Positions 28,437 to 37,572 of a stretch of DNA of 64,000 nucleotides are shown here, piece by piece. The stretch comes from Candidatus Accumulibacter sp. 66-26. GTDB lineage: Bacteria > Pseudomonadota > Gammaproteobacteria > Burkholderiales > Rhodocyclaceae. Numbering within the stretch: position 1 is the stretch's first letter; each line of letters begins with the position of its first letter. The position numbers and the translations under genes were made by a program. The notes under the pieces were generated by a model. It saw only the letters and a program-made list of their open reading frames with translations. It was not told where the DNA came from and ran no database searches. The DNA lies in NCBI GenBank assembly GCA_001897745.1, contig MKUH01000030.1, positions 1 to 64,000 of the forward strand. The letters run 5' to 3'.

Positions 28437-30962
28437 TCAGGTAATTCTTCGAGGTTGACCGCGTTTTCGCGCCGGCGTGCCCGACGTTGCCGCTTTGGCT
28501 GGCGCTTTGGCTTTGCCCTGATCCGCGTGCCGGCGCTTCTTGCCGCCGCCCGCAAACTCCAGGCGCGCCGTCGACATCTCCGACAGCTGTTCGGCGACGC
28601 GGTAATTGACCGTTCCCGCGGGGACGATGCCCTGCGCGTCCGGGCGACCGACCGGCAGCCCGGAGAGCAGGGCGATCGCCTGATCGACATCGTGCACGGC
28701 GTACACGTTGAAGCGCCCGCCGGCGACGGCGTCGACCACGTCGTCGCGCAGCATCAGGTGCTGCACGTTGGCGGCGGGAATGATCACGCCCTGCTGGCCG
28801 GTCAGGCCGCGCGCCCTGCAGATGTCGAAGAAGCCTTCGATCTTCTCGTTCACCGCGCCGATCGGCTGTACCGTGCCGTGCTGGCCGAGCGAGCCGGTGA
28901 CCGCCAGCGCCTGTGTGAGCGGCAGCAGGGCGATCGCCGAGAGCAGCGCGCACAGTTCGGCGAGCGAGGCGCTGTCGCCCTCGACCTCGCCGTAGGACTG
29001 CTCGAAGACGAGGCTGGCCGAGAGCGAGAGCGGGATGTTGTGGCCGAAGCGCTCGGCGAGGAAGGCGGTGAGGATCAGCACGCCCTTCGAGTGCAGCGGG
29101 CCGCCGAGTTCGACCTCGCGCTCGATGTCGAGCACTTCGCCCTCGCCCATGCGCACGGTGGCGGTGATGCGCACCGGGTGGGCGAAGGTGAAGTCGCCGA
29201 AGGCGAGCGCGGCGAGGCCGTTGACCTGCCCGATCTGGTGGCCCTCGGTGGCGATCAGCAGGACGTCGCGCAGGATGGCGTCGTGCTGCGCCTCGCGGAT
29301 GCGGTCGGCGCGGCGGACGGCGGCGCTCAGCGCCTGTTCGACGTGGATGCGCTCGATGCGCGCCGCGCCGGCGCGGGCCGCGTGCCAGTCGGCTTCGCGC
29401 AGCAGGTCGGCGAGGCGGCGGGTCTGCGTCGACAGGCGCGCGGCGTCGTCGGCCAGGCGTGCCGCGTGCTCGATGACGCGCGCCACGGCGTCGCGCGCCA
29501 GCGCTCGCAGGCCGTCGCGGCGCGTCAGCGTGGCCAGCAGGCGGGCGTAGAGCAGGGTGCTGCCGGCGCTGCGCTCGACGTCGCTCTCGAAGTCGGCGGC
29601 GACCTTGAACAGCTCGGCGAATTCCGGGTCGAGGTCGGCCAGCAGGTAGTAGGTGAGGCGTTCGCCGATCAGGATCACCTTGAGGTCGAGCGGCATCGGG
29701 TCGGGTTCGATCTGCACCGTGCTCGCCAGCCCGTAGATTTCGCCGAGCGACTCGATGCGCACCTGGCGGCCGCGCAGGGCGCGCTTCAGCCCTTCCCAGG
29801 CGTAGGGCTGGGCGAGCAGCTTGGCGGCGTCGAGAATCAGCGCGCCGCCGTTGGCGCGGTGCAGGGCGCCGGCGCGGATCAGCGTGAAGTTGGAAACGAG
29901 CGTGCCGAGGTGCGCGAGCTGCTCGACGCGGCCGATCAGATTCTGGAAGGTCGGATGGTCCTCGCAGACGACCGGGCTGCGCGATCCGCCGGCGCCCGGC
30001 GCGTTGTCGACCAGGAGATTGACGAGATAGCGCTGGACCGAGATGCTCCCCGAGAAGAGCAGCGTTTCCATCTCGCCCTCGCTCTTCTGCGTTTCGCGCA
30101 GCGACTCGCCGGTGTCGACCACGTCGCTAAGACAGTCGTCGAGGAAGGCGCCGACCGCCGGCAGGTCGGCCCAGTCCGGCTTCAGTTCCTCGATCAGGTG
30201 GCTGACCGCCCGGCGCAGCGCGTCGCGGCTGATCGCCTTGAGGCGCGCCGCGTGCTCGCGCCGCCAGAGCGGGAACTGGCGCGCCAGCGGCGACAGCTTT
30301 TCCTCGAAGCGCGCCATGGTCGCTTCGAGCTCGGCGCGGCGCGCTTCCGGCAGTTGCCCAAACTCCTCCTCGCTCAGCGTCTCCTCGCCGTCCTTGAGCG
30401 GCGCGAAGCCGAGACCGTCGGGCGAGCGCACCAACGCGACGCCCTGCGCGATCGCCTCGCGCCCGAGTTCGCGCAGCGCGTCGTCCTCGCGCGTCTTGTA
30501 CTCGTTCTCCAGCGCTTCGAGCTGGGCGCGGTAGTCGTTGCCCTCGAAGGCGGCCGCGATGGCCGGCGCCAGTTCGGCGACGAAGCCGCGCATGGCGTCG
30601 CGCAGGCGCGCGCCGCGGCCGGCGGGCAGGCGCAGCAGGGCCGGGCGGGTGGCCTGCGCGAAGTTGTTGATGTAGCACCAGTCGCTGGGCGCTTCGCGGC
30701 GCGCGTCGGAGGCGGCGAGCAGGCGCCCGACGATGGCGTGGCGGCCGCTGCCCGGATCGCCGAGCACGAACAGGTTGTAGCCCGGCTGCCGGATGTCGAG
30801 GCCGAAGCGCAGAGCCTCGACGGCGCGCGCGTGGGCGAAGTCCTCGTCGAGGTCGGGCAGCTCGTCGCTGCTCGCGAAGGGCAGATGGTCGGGATTGCAC
30901 GGCGTGTGCAGGCGGCTGGCGGGCAGCGGCGGGAGGCTCTCGGGCACGGGCGCGTCGCTCAT
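28437..30962 (-). CDS. LonB-like ATP-dependent protease (AAA + Lon S16 domain)
   Basis: An 841-residue protein. The N-terminal region has a Walker A-like FVLGDPGSGRHA (about residue 65). A long coiled-coil insertion and an AAA region (GGALILDAAKLL, LKVILIGERLTYYLL) precede the Lon proteolytic domain with catalytic Ser in GEVEGDSASLAEL and Lys in GAVNEKIEGFF. This is the LonB/LonC-like group (Lon-related AAA_32 family), distinct from housekeeping Lon. A basic, probably disordered tail ends the protein. The small secreted-protein gene lies 10 bp upstream and is likely cotranscribed. Confidence 0.9.
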   Translation of the reverse strand: MSDAPVPESLPPLPASRLHTPCNPDHLPFASSDELPDLDEDFAHARAVEALRFGLDIRQPGYNLFVLGDPGSGRHAIVGRLLAASDARREAPSDWCYINNFAQATRPALLRLPAGRGARLRDAMRGFVAELAPAIAAAFEGNDYRAQLEALENEYKTREDDALRELGREAIAQGVALVRSPDGLGFAPLKDGEETLSEEEFGQLPEARRAELEATMARFEEKLSPLARQFPLWRREHAARLKAISRDALRRAVSHLIEELKPDWADLPAVGAFLDDCLSDVVDTGESLRETQKSEGEMETLLFSGSISVQRYLVNLLVDNAPGAGGSRSPVVCEDHPTFQNLIGRVEQLAHLGTLVSNFTLIRAGALHRANGGALILDAAKLLAQPYAWEGLKRALRGRQVRIESLGEIYGLASTVQIEPDPMPLDLKVILIGERLTYYLLADLDPEFAELFKVAADFESDVERSAGSTLLYARLLATLTRRDGLRALARDAVARVIEHAARLADDAARLSTQTRRLADLLREADWHAARAGAARIERIHVEQALSAAVRRADRIREAQHDAILRDVLLIATEGHQIGQVNGLAALAFGDFTFAHPVRITATVRMGEGEVLDIEREVELGGPLHSKGVLILTAFLAERFGHNIPLSLSASLVFEQSYGEVEGDSASLAELCALLSAIALLPLTQALAVTGSLGQHGTVQPIGAVNEKIEGFFDICRARGLTGQQGVIIPAANVQHLMLRDDVVDAVAGGRFNVYAVHDVDQAIALLSGLPVGRPDAQGIVPAGTVNYRVAEQLSEMSTARLEFAGGGKKRRHADQGKAKAPAKAATSGTPARKRGQPRRIT

Positions 30963-30972
30963 GGCCGGGCTT

Positions 30973-31248
30973 TCAGGCGAGCCGGGCGGGCGAGCCTTGC
31001 GGCGCCTGCCCCTGCGCTCCCGGCAGCGCTTCGCCGGGGCGGCCGCGCTTTTCGCAGCGCGCGTCGCGGAAGGGGCCGCGCGCCTTGTACCAGCCGTCGC
31101 CGGGCGACACCTGGGCGCAGATTTCGTGGTTCGCGTTCAGGCTGGCCCACTTGTACCAGGGCGCGGGCGCGGCGGCGAGCGGGGCGCTCGCCAGGACGGC
31201 GGCGCCGGCGGCGAGTGCGGCGAGCACGGCGAAGATTGGGCGCTGCAT
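30973..31248 (-). CDS. Small exported protein
   Basis: A 91-residue protein with a signal peptide (AVLAALAAGAAVLASAPLAAA) and a short mature part with two cysteines (HEICAQVSPG and DARCEKRG) that could form a disulfide. No family is recognised. It is directly upstream of the LonB-like gene. Confidence 0.6.
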   Translation of the reverse strand: MQRPIFAVLAALAAGAAVLASAPLAAAPAPWYKWASLNANHEICAQVSPGDGWYKARGPFRDARCEKRGRPGEALPGAQGQAPQGSPARLA

Positions 31249-31462
31249 CGCATCCTCCTCTCGTTCGGTCGGGCCCCGCCTGTACGCCGACGGCGCCGAT
31301 AGTGTTACCTTACACGCCGCCCGGTGCGCTGCAAACCCGCCCGGCTGAGCGGCGGGGACGGCGGGCAACGTGTGCGAGCACGGCGGCCGGCACGGAACCG
31401 GCGGCCAATGCGCGCGGCGGCAGCCCGCCGCGCGGGATGAAGAGATGAAAAGGGGAACAGGG

Positions 31463-31810
31463 ATGCGCAACAAGACGTGGCTGGCCGGCGCGCTGCTCGC
31501 GCTGTCGGCGACCGCCGGCGCGCACGCGGCACCGCTCAAGATCGTCGGTTTCGACGACATGTCGTGCCAGCGCTGGATCGCCTCGAAGGACGACGCCGAA
31601 CAGCGCGCGGCCTACGTGGCCTGGGTGCGCGGCGTGCTCACCGGGCACAACTACGCCAACCAGAGCCAGCAGGTGTCGGACATTTCGAGCGGCACCGTCG
31701 AGAACTACGTGAACCGCTACTGCGCGCAGAAGCCGCAGGGATCGTTCGGCGACGCCGCGCTGCGCCTGAGCGACCAGTTCTCCGGGCGCAACGCGGCGAT
31801 CACCAAGTAG
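31463..31810 (+). CDS. Small exported protein, HdeA/Rap1a-like pattern
   Basis: A 115-residue protein with a signal peptide ending AGAHA and a mature domain with two conserved-looking cysteines (DDMSCQRWI and VNRYCAQKP), a WVRGVL segment and a Ser/Thr-rich helix. The spacing resembles the periplasmic HdeA/HdeB chaperone or Rap1a-type immunity fold. The start is set at 31463 because AGGGG lies 7 nt upstream; 31445 is an alternative. The family call is tentative. Confidence 0.6.
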   Translation: MRNKTWLAGALLALSATAGAHAAPLKIVGFDDMSCQRWIASKDDAEQRAAYVAWVRGVLTGHNYANQSQQVSDISSGTVENYVNRYCAQKPQGSFGDAALRLSDQFSGRNAAITK

Positions 31811-31877
31811 GCGACACCGCAGGCGCGGCGCGCCCCGGGCGGTCGCGCCGCGCGCGCTATTCCGCGGGAATGCGCGC

Positions 31878-32102
31878 TCAGCCCTTCTTGCCGTATTTCT
31901 TGAAGACGAAGCGGGCGTCGTGCCCGGCACGTTCCAGCGTGCAGATCGACGGGTCGTCGTCGTGCCCGCTGAAGTAGTCCTCGGCCTGCGCCCGCATCAC
32001 CATGGCGATCGCCGCTTCGTCGCTGGTGCCGAAGCGTTCGGTGATCTGCGTCGTGACTTCGTCGAGGTGTTCCTCGTAGCTCATCGTTTCCTTGTCTTGC
32101 AT
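31878..32102 (-). CDS. Small acidic protein of unknown function
   Basis: A 74-residue soluble acidic protein (MSYEEHLDEVTTQITERFG, with HDDDPSICTLERAGHDARF) and a Lys-rich end. No family is recognised. GGAGCG precedes the ATG at 32102. Confidence 0.6.
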   Translation of the reverse strand: MQDKETMSYEEHLDEVTTQITERFGTSDEAAIAMVMRAQAEDYFSGHDDDPSICTLERAGHDARFVFKKYGKKG

Positions 32103-32468
32103 GGGTGCGCTCCTTACGCGGTTTGCGGGTGCGGTTTGTCGTGCGCCGCGGGCGGCTGCCGGTGCATGGCGGCGTTTGCCGATTCGCGCGGGACGTACCC
32201 GCCGGCGCTGAGTCGCCCTCGGCTCGCGACGTCCAGCGAGGCCGATGACGGGAGTCGGGCGGGCGGCGGGAACGCGACCCGCATGCGCCGGGTCGAACCG
32301 CACTCGACCTTGAGCCGCGCAGCATAGAGAGGCGGCGGCGCAAAGTCCATGATCCGGTGCGGACGGCGCGCGCCGGCTCGTTCCCGGCGGCCCGCTCCTT
32401 CGCGCTTCGCAGTTCTTCCCGGCCGCCTTTCCCGCCGCAGCCGTTGCACGCACAGCAAGGAGACCAGG
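32103..32468. other. Intergenic region between divergent genes
   Basis: It must hold promoters for the small acidic gene and the PfpI gene, but no convincing -35/-10 pair was found. AAGGAGA at 32457-32463 is the PfpI ribosome binding site. Confidence 0.4.
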
Positions 32469-33050
32469 ATGGCCGCAAAGAAGATTCTGATGATCACCGG
32501 CGACTACACCGAGGATTACGAAACGATGGTGCCTTTCCAGGCGCTGCTCATGGTCGGCCACACGGTGCACGCCGCGTGTCCGGGCAAGAAAGCCGGCGAA
32601 CGGGTGCGCACCGCGATCCACGATTTCGAGGGCGACCAGACCTACAGCGAGAAGCCGGGCCACAACTTCGCGCTGAACGCCGAGTTCGACGCACTGCGTC
32701 CGGAGGATTACGACGCGCTGGTGCTGCCCGGCGGGCGGGCGCCGGAATACCTGCGCCTCGATCCGCGGGTGATCGCCGCCGTGCGGCACTTCGCCGATAC
32801 CGGCAAGCCGATTGCCGCGATCTGCCACGGCGCGCAGCTGCTCGCCGCGGCCGGCGTGCTGCGCGGCCGCAAATGCAGCGCCTATCCTGCCTGCGCGCCG
32901 GAGGTGAAGGCCGCCGGCGGGGACTATGCCGACATCCCGGTCGATCAGGCCTGGGTCGATGGAAATCTGGTCACCGCGCCGGCGTGGCCCGCGCATCCGG
33001 CGTGGCTGGCCAAGTTCCTGGGCGTGCTGGGAACGAGTATTGCGCCGTGA
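32469..33050 (+). CDS. DJ-1/PfpI family protein
   Basis: A 193-residue class I glutamine-amidotransferase-like protein with the nucleophile elbow [10 protein letters not shown] (Cys with following His) and the early Glu region [13 protein letters not shown]. Family members include proteases, deglycases and chaperones (YhbO, PfpI), so the activity is unassigned. It ends at a long hairpin terminator. Confidence 0.85.
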   Translation: MAAKKILMITGDYTEDYETMVPFQALLMVGHTVHAACPGKKAGERVRTAIHDFEGDQTYSEKPGHNFALNAEFDALRPEDYDALVLPGGRAPEYLRLDPRVIAAVRHFADTGKPIAAICHGAQLLAAAGVLRGRKCSAYPACAPEVKAAGGDYADIPVDQAWVDGNLVTAPAWPAHPAWLAKFLGVLGTSIAP

Positions 33051-33076
33051 TGCGCGCCGCCTCTGCCGAAAATGAA

Positions 33077-33113
33077 ACGGGACGGCCGGCGCACGCTGCG
33101 CCGGCCGTCCCGT
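33077..33113. terminator. Bidirectional terminator, 17-bp perfect stem
   Basis: Arms 33077-33093 and 33097-33113 are perfect complements around a 3-nt loop between the convergent PfpI and PEP-CTERM genes. Confidence 0.88.
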
Positions 33114-33146
33114 CGTTTCCGGTCGTGCCGTTGCGTCGGCGCCGGA

Positions 33147-33908
33147 TCAGCTCCGCCTGGCGAGGCGGCTGAAGCCGAGGCCGGCGAGACCGAGGCCGAG
33201 CAGCGCCAGCGAGGCGGGCTCCGGCACTTCGAGCGGCGGGTCGGCGGTGATCATGTCCTGCGCGCCGGCGGCTTCGAGCGTCATCGCGTATTTCGGGTCG
33301 AGCGAGCCCGAGGTGGCGATGGCGTTGCGGAAGGTGTTCCACCAGTTCTGCGTTTCCGGGTCGAGGCTGCTGGCGCGGAAGCTGCCGTTGTTGAGGTCCC
33401 AGTTGGGGCTGGCTTCGTAGCGGCTTTCCCAGATGCCGATCTGAATGGCGGCGCCTTGGAAGGCGCTGACCGGACGCAGCCAGGCGTAGGGGTCGTAGCT
33501 GCCCGCGGCGCTCAGCACGGAGTTGACCGCGCCGATGAAGTCGAGCGTGCGCGCCGTCGGCCCGCTGAAATTGATCGTGTAGTCGACGCTCCAGCCGTTG
33601 CCGACGGTCTCGTAGAGGTCGTAGCAGTACATGAACAGGTCGTTGACGCCGTCGACGAAAATCGACGGGCTGACGCCGAGGATGTTCGAGGCGGTGCCCT
33701 GGAAGCGTCCGGCCGCCACGTCGGTGTGTCCGCCGGGGTAGGCGATGCTCACGTTGTCGGAGCCCGAGCCGTTGAAGATCGGCGTGTCGAAGACCACATG
33801 CACGGAAGCGGCGAGGGCGGGCGCGGCACCGGCGATGCCGAAGGCGGCGAGCAGCGCGCTCAGGATGCGCGGCGCGCGGCGGGGAAGGGAGCGGGGATTG
33901 GTATGCAC
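33147..33908 (-). CDS. PEP-CTERM sorting domain protein
   Basis: A 253-residue exported protein with an N-terminal signal peptide (ILSALLAAFGIAGAAPALA) and a C-terminal sorting signal: VPEPASLALLGLGLAGLG followed by SRLARRS. This is the exosortase (EpsH) substrate signal found in biofilm-forming betaproteobacteria. The middle is a beta-rich domain of unknown function. The start is a GTG at 33908 with no good ribosome binding site. No exosortase gene is in the window. Confidence 0.88.
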   Translation of the reverse strand: MHTNPRSLPRRAPRILSALLAAFGIAGAAPALAASVHVVFDTPIFNGSGSDNVSIAYPGGHTDVAAGRFQGTASNILGVSPSIFVDGVNDLFMYCYDLYETVGNGWSVDYTINFSGPTARTLDFIGAVNSVLSAAGSYDPYAWLRPVSAFQGAAIQIGIWESRYEASPNWDLNNGSFRASSLDPETQNWWNTFRNAIATSGSLDPKYAMTLEAAGAQDMITADPPLEVPEPASLALLGLGLAGLGFSRLARRS

Positions 33909-34033
33909 GGCATGGACTCGGAAATGAATGACGGTCCATGCTTAGCAATTTGCAGGCCAGTACCCCCCGGCGCCTTGCCATGTCGGGAAGTCCTTGCAGG
34001 GCAAGGGTTTCCGGCCGAGGTGCCTGTAAAAAA

Positions 34034-34061
34034 CGGCAACGTGAAGTAGTTCACGTTACCG
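34034..34061 (-). terminator. Rho-independent terminator
   Basis: On the minus strand a 12-bp stem with one mismatch (TTCACGTTACCG with CGGCAACGTGAA, loop of 4) runs into six T (A-run 34028-34033 on the plus strand). It ends the gene at 34070. Confidence 0.85.
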
Positions 34062-34069
34062 GTTTCCGC

Positions 34070-34363
34070 TTAGAGCTCCTGCGACCGGCTCCAGACGTCG
34101 ATTCCCGATTTGGCCGACTTCGGATAGAGCGTGTCGTGCAGGCGCGAGATGGCGAAGATTTCGAGCATCGCCTCCTGCGGGAAACCCTGCTTGCGCCGGG
34201 GGTCGGCGAGCATCAGGTCGCTGATGCAGGCTTCCATCGCCGTCGGCGAGTGCCAGGCCTCGACGATGCGGGCCAGCACGTGCGGGAAACGCTCGGCCAG
34301 CAGGCGGGGAAAGCGCTGGTGCTGCTCGAGCAGGAGCAGCACCGGGTGACTGGCAGCGTCCAT
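34070..34363 (-). CDS. Hypothetical helical protein
   Basis: A 97-residue soluble protein with LLLLEQHQRFPRLLAERFP, HVLARIVEAWHSP and MLADPRRKQGFPQEAMLEIF. I do not recognise it. AGGAG lies before the ATG at 34363, and the gene has its own terminator, both signs of a real gene. Confidence 0.6.
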   Translation of the reverse strand: MDAASHPVLLLLEQHQRFPRLLAERFPHVLARIVEAWHSPTAMEACISDLMLADPRRKQGFPQEAMLEIFAISRLHDTLYPKSAKSGIDVWSRSQEL

Positions 34364-34530
34364 GATCGATCTCCTGAAGGACGGTTCGCCGGACCGCGGC
34401 GAGCGGTTGCTGCGGAAAATGCCGTTCAAATTAGACCGAATGCCGGCCCGGCGCAATACGGCGCGACGGCGCAACGTGCGTCTGGCGCGGAGTGGCCGGA
34501 CGGCGCCTATGCCGGCGGGCCGCGCCGCGC

Positions 34531-35709
34531 TCAGGCGCCCGCGCGCCCCAGCGCCGCCTCGACCAGGCGCGCCCAGTAGGCGACGCCGAGCGGCAGGATG
34601 TCGTCGTTGAAATCGTAGTGGGGGTTGTGCAGGGTGCAGCCGCCGCTGCCCGGGCCGTTGCCGAGCCAGACGTAGCAGCCGGGCTTTTCGCGCAGCATGT
34701 AGGCGAAGTCCTCGGCACCCATCGACGGCAGTTCGTCGCGGCGCACCTTGCTCGCGCCGAACAGGTCGCCGGCGACGCGCCGGCAGAGTTCGGTCTCGGC
34801 GACGCTGTTCACCGTCGGCGGATAGCGGTGGTCGAATTCGACGCCGATCTGCGCGCCGAAGGTGCTGGCGATGCCGCTGCACAGGCGCTCGATGGCGCGC
34901 TCGACGAGTTCCTGCACCTCCGGCTTGAAGGTGCGGATCGTGCCGCGCAGCACGGCGTCGTCGGGGATGATGTTCCAGGCTTCGCCGCTGTGGATCTGCG
35001 TGACGCTGACGACGGCCGCTTCGCAGGGGTGCAGGTTGCGCGCGACCACGGTCTGCAGCGCGAGCACCAGCTGGCTGGCGGCGACCAGCGTGTCGACGCC
35101 CTGGTGCGGCATCGCCGCGTGGCAGCCGTGGCCGCGCACGGCGATCTCGAAGGTGCAGGTGCCGGCCATCACCGGGCCGGGCACCACCGCCATCTCGCCG
35201 ACCGGGATGCCCGGCCAGTTGTGCAGGCCGTACACGGCGTCCATCGGAAACTGCTCGAACAGGCCTTCCTCGATCATCACCGCGGCGCCGCCCTCCGATT
35301 CCTCGGCCGGCTGGAAGATGAAATAGACGGTGCCGTCGAAGTCGATCTTGTCGCGGTTTTCCGCCAGATAGCGCGCCGCGCCGAGCAGGATCGTCGTGTG
35401 CCCGTCGTGGCCGCAGGCGTGCATCTGGCCTTCGTGCTTCGAGCGGTGCGGGAAGTCGTTTTTCTCCACCAGCGGCAGCGCGTCCATGTCGGCGCGCAGG
35501 CCGATGGCGCGCTTGCCCTCGCCTTTTTTCAGGATGCCGACGACGCCGGTTTTGGCCAGACCGCGATGCACTTCCAGACCATACGCCGACAGTTCGCGCG
35601 CCACGATGTCGGCGGTGCGCGCTTCGTTGAAGGCGAGTTCGGGGTGGGCGTGGATGTCGCGCCGGATGGCGACGAGATCGGCAAGGAAGGGAAGGTCGAG
35701 GGTTTTCAT
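34531..35709 (-). CDS. M20 amidohydrolase (hippurate hydrolase type)
   Basis: A 392-residue metallo-amidohydrolase. It has the start motif RRDIHAHPELAFNE, metal-site HACGHDGHTTILLGAARYL, QPAEESEGGAAVMIEEG and the late MGAEDFAYM. These belong to the HipO/IAA-amino-acid hydrolase branch of M20D, cleaving N-acyl amino acids. It is divergent from rapZ. Confidence 0.9.
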   Translation of the reverse strand: MKTLDLPFLADLVAIRRDIHAHPELAFNEARTADIVARELSAYGLEVHRGLAKTGVVGILKKGEGKRAIGLRADMDALPLVEKNDFPHRSKHEGQMHACGHDGHTTILLGAARYLAENRDKIDFDGTVYFIFQPAEESEGGAAVMIEEGLFEQFPMDAVYGLHNWPGIPVGEMAVVPGPVMAGTCTFEIAVRGHGCHAAMPHQGVDTLVAASQLVLALQTVVARNLHPCEAAVVSVTQIHSGEAWNIIPDDAVLRGTIRTFKPEVQELVERAIERLCSGIASTFGAQIGVEFDHRYPPTVNSVAETELCRRVAGDLFGASKVRRDELPSMGAEDFAYMLREKPGCYVWLGNGPGSGGCTLHNPHYDFNDDILPLGVAYWARLVEAALGRAGA

Positions 35710-35765
35710 CGGGGGTCTCGCAATCTTGGTTTTGTCCGCAGCCCCTTAGTTTAAGCCTGCCCGGC

Positions 35766-35795
35766 TTGCCCGTGAAAGCGCCGATCCGCTATGCT
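35766..35795 (+). promoter_or_regulatory. Promoter of the rapZ operon
   Basis: TTGCCC (35766-35771) and TATGCT (35790-35795) are separated by 18 nt. Transcription would start at about 35802, practically at the rapZ ATG. Confidence 0.55.
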
Positions 35796-35802
35796 GCACG
35801 CC

Positions 35803-36675
35803 ATGCATCTCGTTCTCATCAGCGGCCTGTCCGGTTCAGGCAAAACGATCGCGCTCAACGTGCTCGAGGACGCAGGGTACTACTGCGTCGACAACCTCCC
35901 TTCGCAATTGTTGCAGCAGCTCGTCGGGCAGCTCGACCAGCAGGGCTACCGCAAGGTCGCGGTGGCGATCGACATCCGCGGCGGCGAGAGCATCGCGATG
36001 CTGCCGCAGCAGCTCGACGCGCTGCGCGCGCGCGATCTCGACCTGCGCTTCCTCTTCCTCGACGCCAAGAACGAGACCCTGCTCAAGCGCTTTTCGGAAA
36101 CCCGCCGCCGGCACCCGCTGGCCAGCGAAGAGCGTACGCTGCAGGAGGCTATCGCCGAGGAGCGCGTGCGCCTCGAGGGGCTGGTTTCGCTCGGCCATCA
36201 CATCGACACCAGCGACGTGCGGCCGAACACCCTGCGCGACTGGGTGCGCCAGTTCATTGCGGTCGACAACGGAACGCCGCGCGAAGCCGGCCTCACGCTG
36301 CTCTTCCAGTCCTTCGGCTTTAAGCACGGCATTCCGCTCGACGCCGATCTGGTGTTCGACGTGCGCTGCCTGCCGAATCCCCATTACGACATGGCTCTGC
36401 GCCCGCTCACCGGGCGCGACGCCGACGTCGTCGCCTTCCTCGAAGCCGAGCCCGAGGTGCTGAGCATGCGCGAGGATATCGCGCGCTTCGTCTCCACCTG
36501 GCTGCCGGCCTACATCCGCGACAACCGCAGCTACCTGACGGTGGCGATCGGCTGCACCGGCGGCCAGCACCGCTCGGTCTATCTCGCCGAATGGTTCGCG
36601 CGCGAATTCGCCGACCGCGCGCGCGTGCTGGTGCGGCATCGCGAACTGCCAGCGGGGCCCCGGGGCACGGCCTGA
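35803..36675 (+). CDS. rapZ: RNase adapter protein RapZ
   Basis: A 290-residue protein with the N-terminal kinase-like domain (Walker A GLSGSGKT at residues 8-15) and the C-terminal RapZ domain ending in [15 protein letters not shown]. In E. coli RapZ guides RNase E to GlmZ and so tunes GlmS; in betaproteobacteria it usually lies near PTS or hpr genes, which are not seen here. The ATG at 35803 gives the family's normal N-terminus. No ribosome binding site is present, and the promoter position suggests a leaderless transcript. The stop overlaps the next start by one base. Confidence 0.93.
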   Translation: MHLVLISGLSGSGKTIALNVLEDAGYYCVDNLPSQLLQQLVGQLDQQGYRKVAVAIDIRGGESIAMLPQQLDALRARDLDLRFLFLDAKNETLLKRFSETRRRHPLASEERTLQEAIAEERVRLEGLVSLGHHIDTSDVRPNTLRDWVRQFIAVDNGTPREAGLTLLFQSFGFKHGIPLDADLVFDVRCLPNPHYDMALRPLTGRDADVVAFLEAEPEVLSMREDIARFVSTWLPAYIRDNRSYLTVAIGCTGGQHRSVYLAEWFAREFADRARVLVRHRELPAGPRGTA

Positions 36676-37049
36676 TGTCCTGGCGGGCGCACCTGCGGCC
36701 CGGCGACTGGCTGGTCGCGGCGCTCGGGCTGGCCGTCTGCGCCGCCGCCTTTCCGCTCGCCTGGCAGGCCGGCGTCGCCGAGAAGGCGGTGATCCGGCGC
36801 GGCGGCGAAGCCTTCGCCGAACTCGACCTGTCGCGCAATCGCCGCATCGAAGTGCCCGGCCCGCTCGGCACCACCGTCGTCGCCGTCGACCAGCGCCGCG
36901 TGCGCGTCGTCTCCGACCCCGGGCCGCGCCAGTACTGCGTGCGCCAGGGCTGGCTGGCGCGCCCCGGCGAGATCGCCATCTGCGCGCCCAATCAGGTCAG
37001 CGTGCAGGTGCAGGGCGGGAAGAGCGCGTATGACTCGCTCAGTTATTGA
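36675..37049 (+). CDS. NusG domain II-containing protein, membrane-anchored
   Basis: A 124-residue protein with an N-terminal TM helix (WLVAALGLAVCAAAFPLAW) and a beta domain matching the NusG_II family (RRIEVPGPLGTTVVAVDQRRVRVV, SDPGPRQYCVRQGWL, ICAPNQVSVQV). NusG_II proteins sit with Gx transporters and FMN-transfer systems; the function is not established. It overlaps the next gene by 20 bp. Confidence 0.85.
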   Translation: MSWRAHLRPGDWLVAALGLAVCAAAFPLAWQAGVAEKAVIRRGGEAFAELDLSRNRRIEVPGPLGTTVVAVDQRRVRVVSDPGPRQYCVRQGWLARPGEIAICAPNQVSVQVQGGKSAYDSLSY

Positions 37050-37572
37050 ACTGACCGCGACGCCCGAGGACCACCGCATCGCGCGGCTGGCCGCGGCGGC
37101 CATCGGCCTCTCGCTGATCGACGCGGCGATCCCGCTGCCGCTGCCCGGCGTCAAGCCGGGACTGGCCAACATCGTCACGCTGATCGTGCTGGCGCGCTAC
37201 GGCTGGGGCACGGCGGCGTGGGTCAGCGCCCTGCGCGTGTTCGCCGGCGGCCTGCTGCTCGGCTACTTCCTGTCGCCCGGCTTCTTCATGAGCCTGACCG
37301 GCGCCGTCGCCAGCCTCGCCGCGCTGGGACTGGCCGTGCGCCTGCCGCGCCGCTGGTTCGGGCCGGTCAGCTGGAGCATCCTCGCCGCCTTCGCGCACAT
37401 TGGCGGGCAGCTCCTGCTCGCGCGCGCCTGGCTGATCCCGCACAACGGCGTCTTCCTGCTCGTCCCCTTTTTCGCCGCGGCGGCGCTCGCCTTCGGTATC
37501 ATCAACGGACTGATCGCCGCGCGCCTGCTCGCAGAGCTGCCGGCCGCCGACCCGGAGCCTCCCCATGCCTAG
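37030..37572 (+). CDS. Gx transporter / HepS-I family membrane protein
   Basis: A 180-residue membrane protein with five or six TM segments and the family motif LPGVKPGLANIVTLIVLARYG followed by RVFAGGLLLGYFLSPGFFMSLTGA. Annotated as heptaprenyl diphosphate synthase component I or Gx transporter; a substrate-capture component role is likely. It overlaps both neighbours. Confidence 0.85.
   Translation: MTRSVIELTATPEDHRIARLAAAAIGLSLIDAAIPLPLPGVKPGLANIVTLIVLARYGWGTAAWVSALRVFAGGLLLGYFLSPGFFMSLTGAVASLAALGLAVRLPRRWFGPVSWSILAAFAHIGGQLLLARAWLIPHNGVFLLVPFFAAAALAFGIINGLIAARLLAELPAADPEPPHA

Noticed and set aside
28215..31448. 1077-codon plus-strand frame opposite the LonB-like gene
   Set aside because: It is the antisense shadow of the real LonB-like protein, with no recognisable domain.
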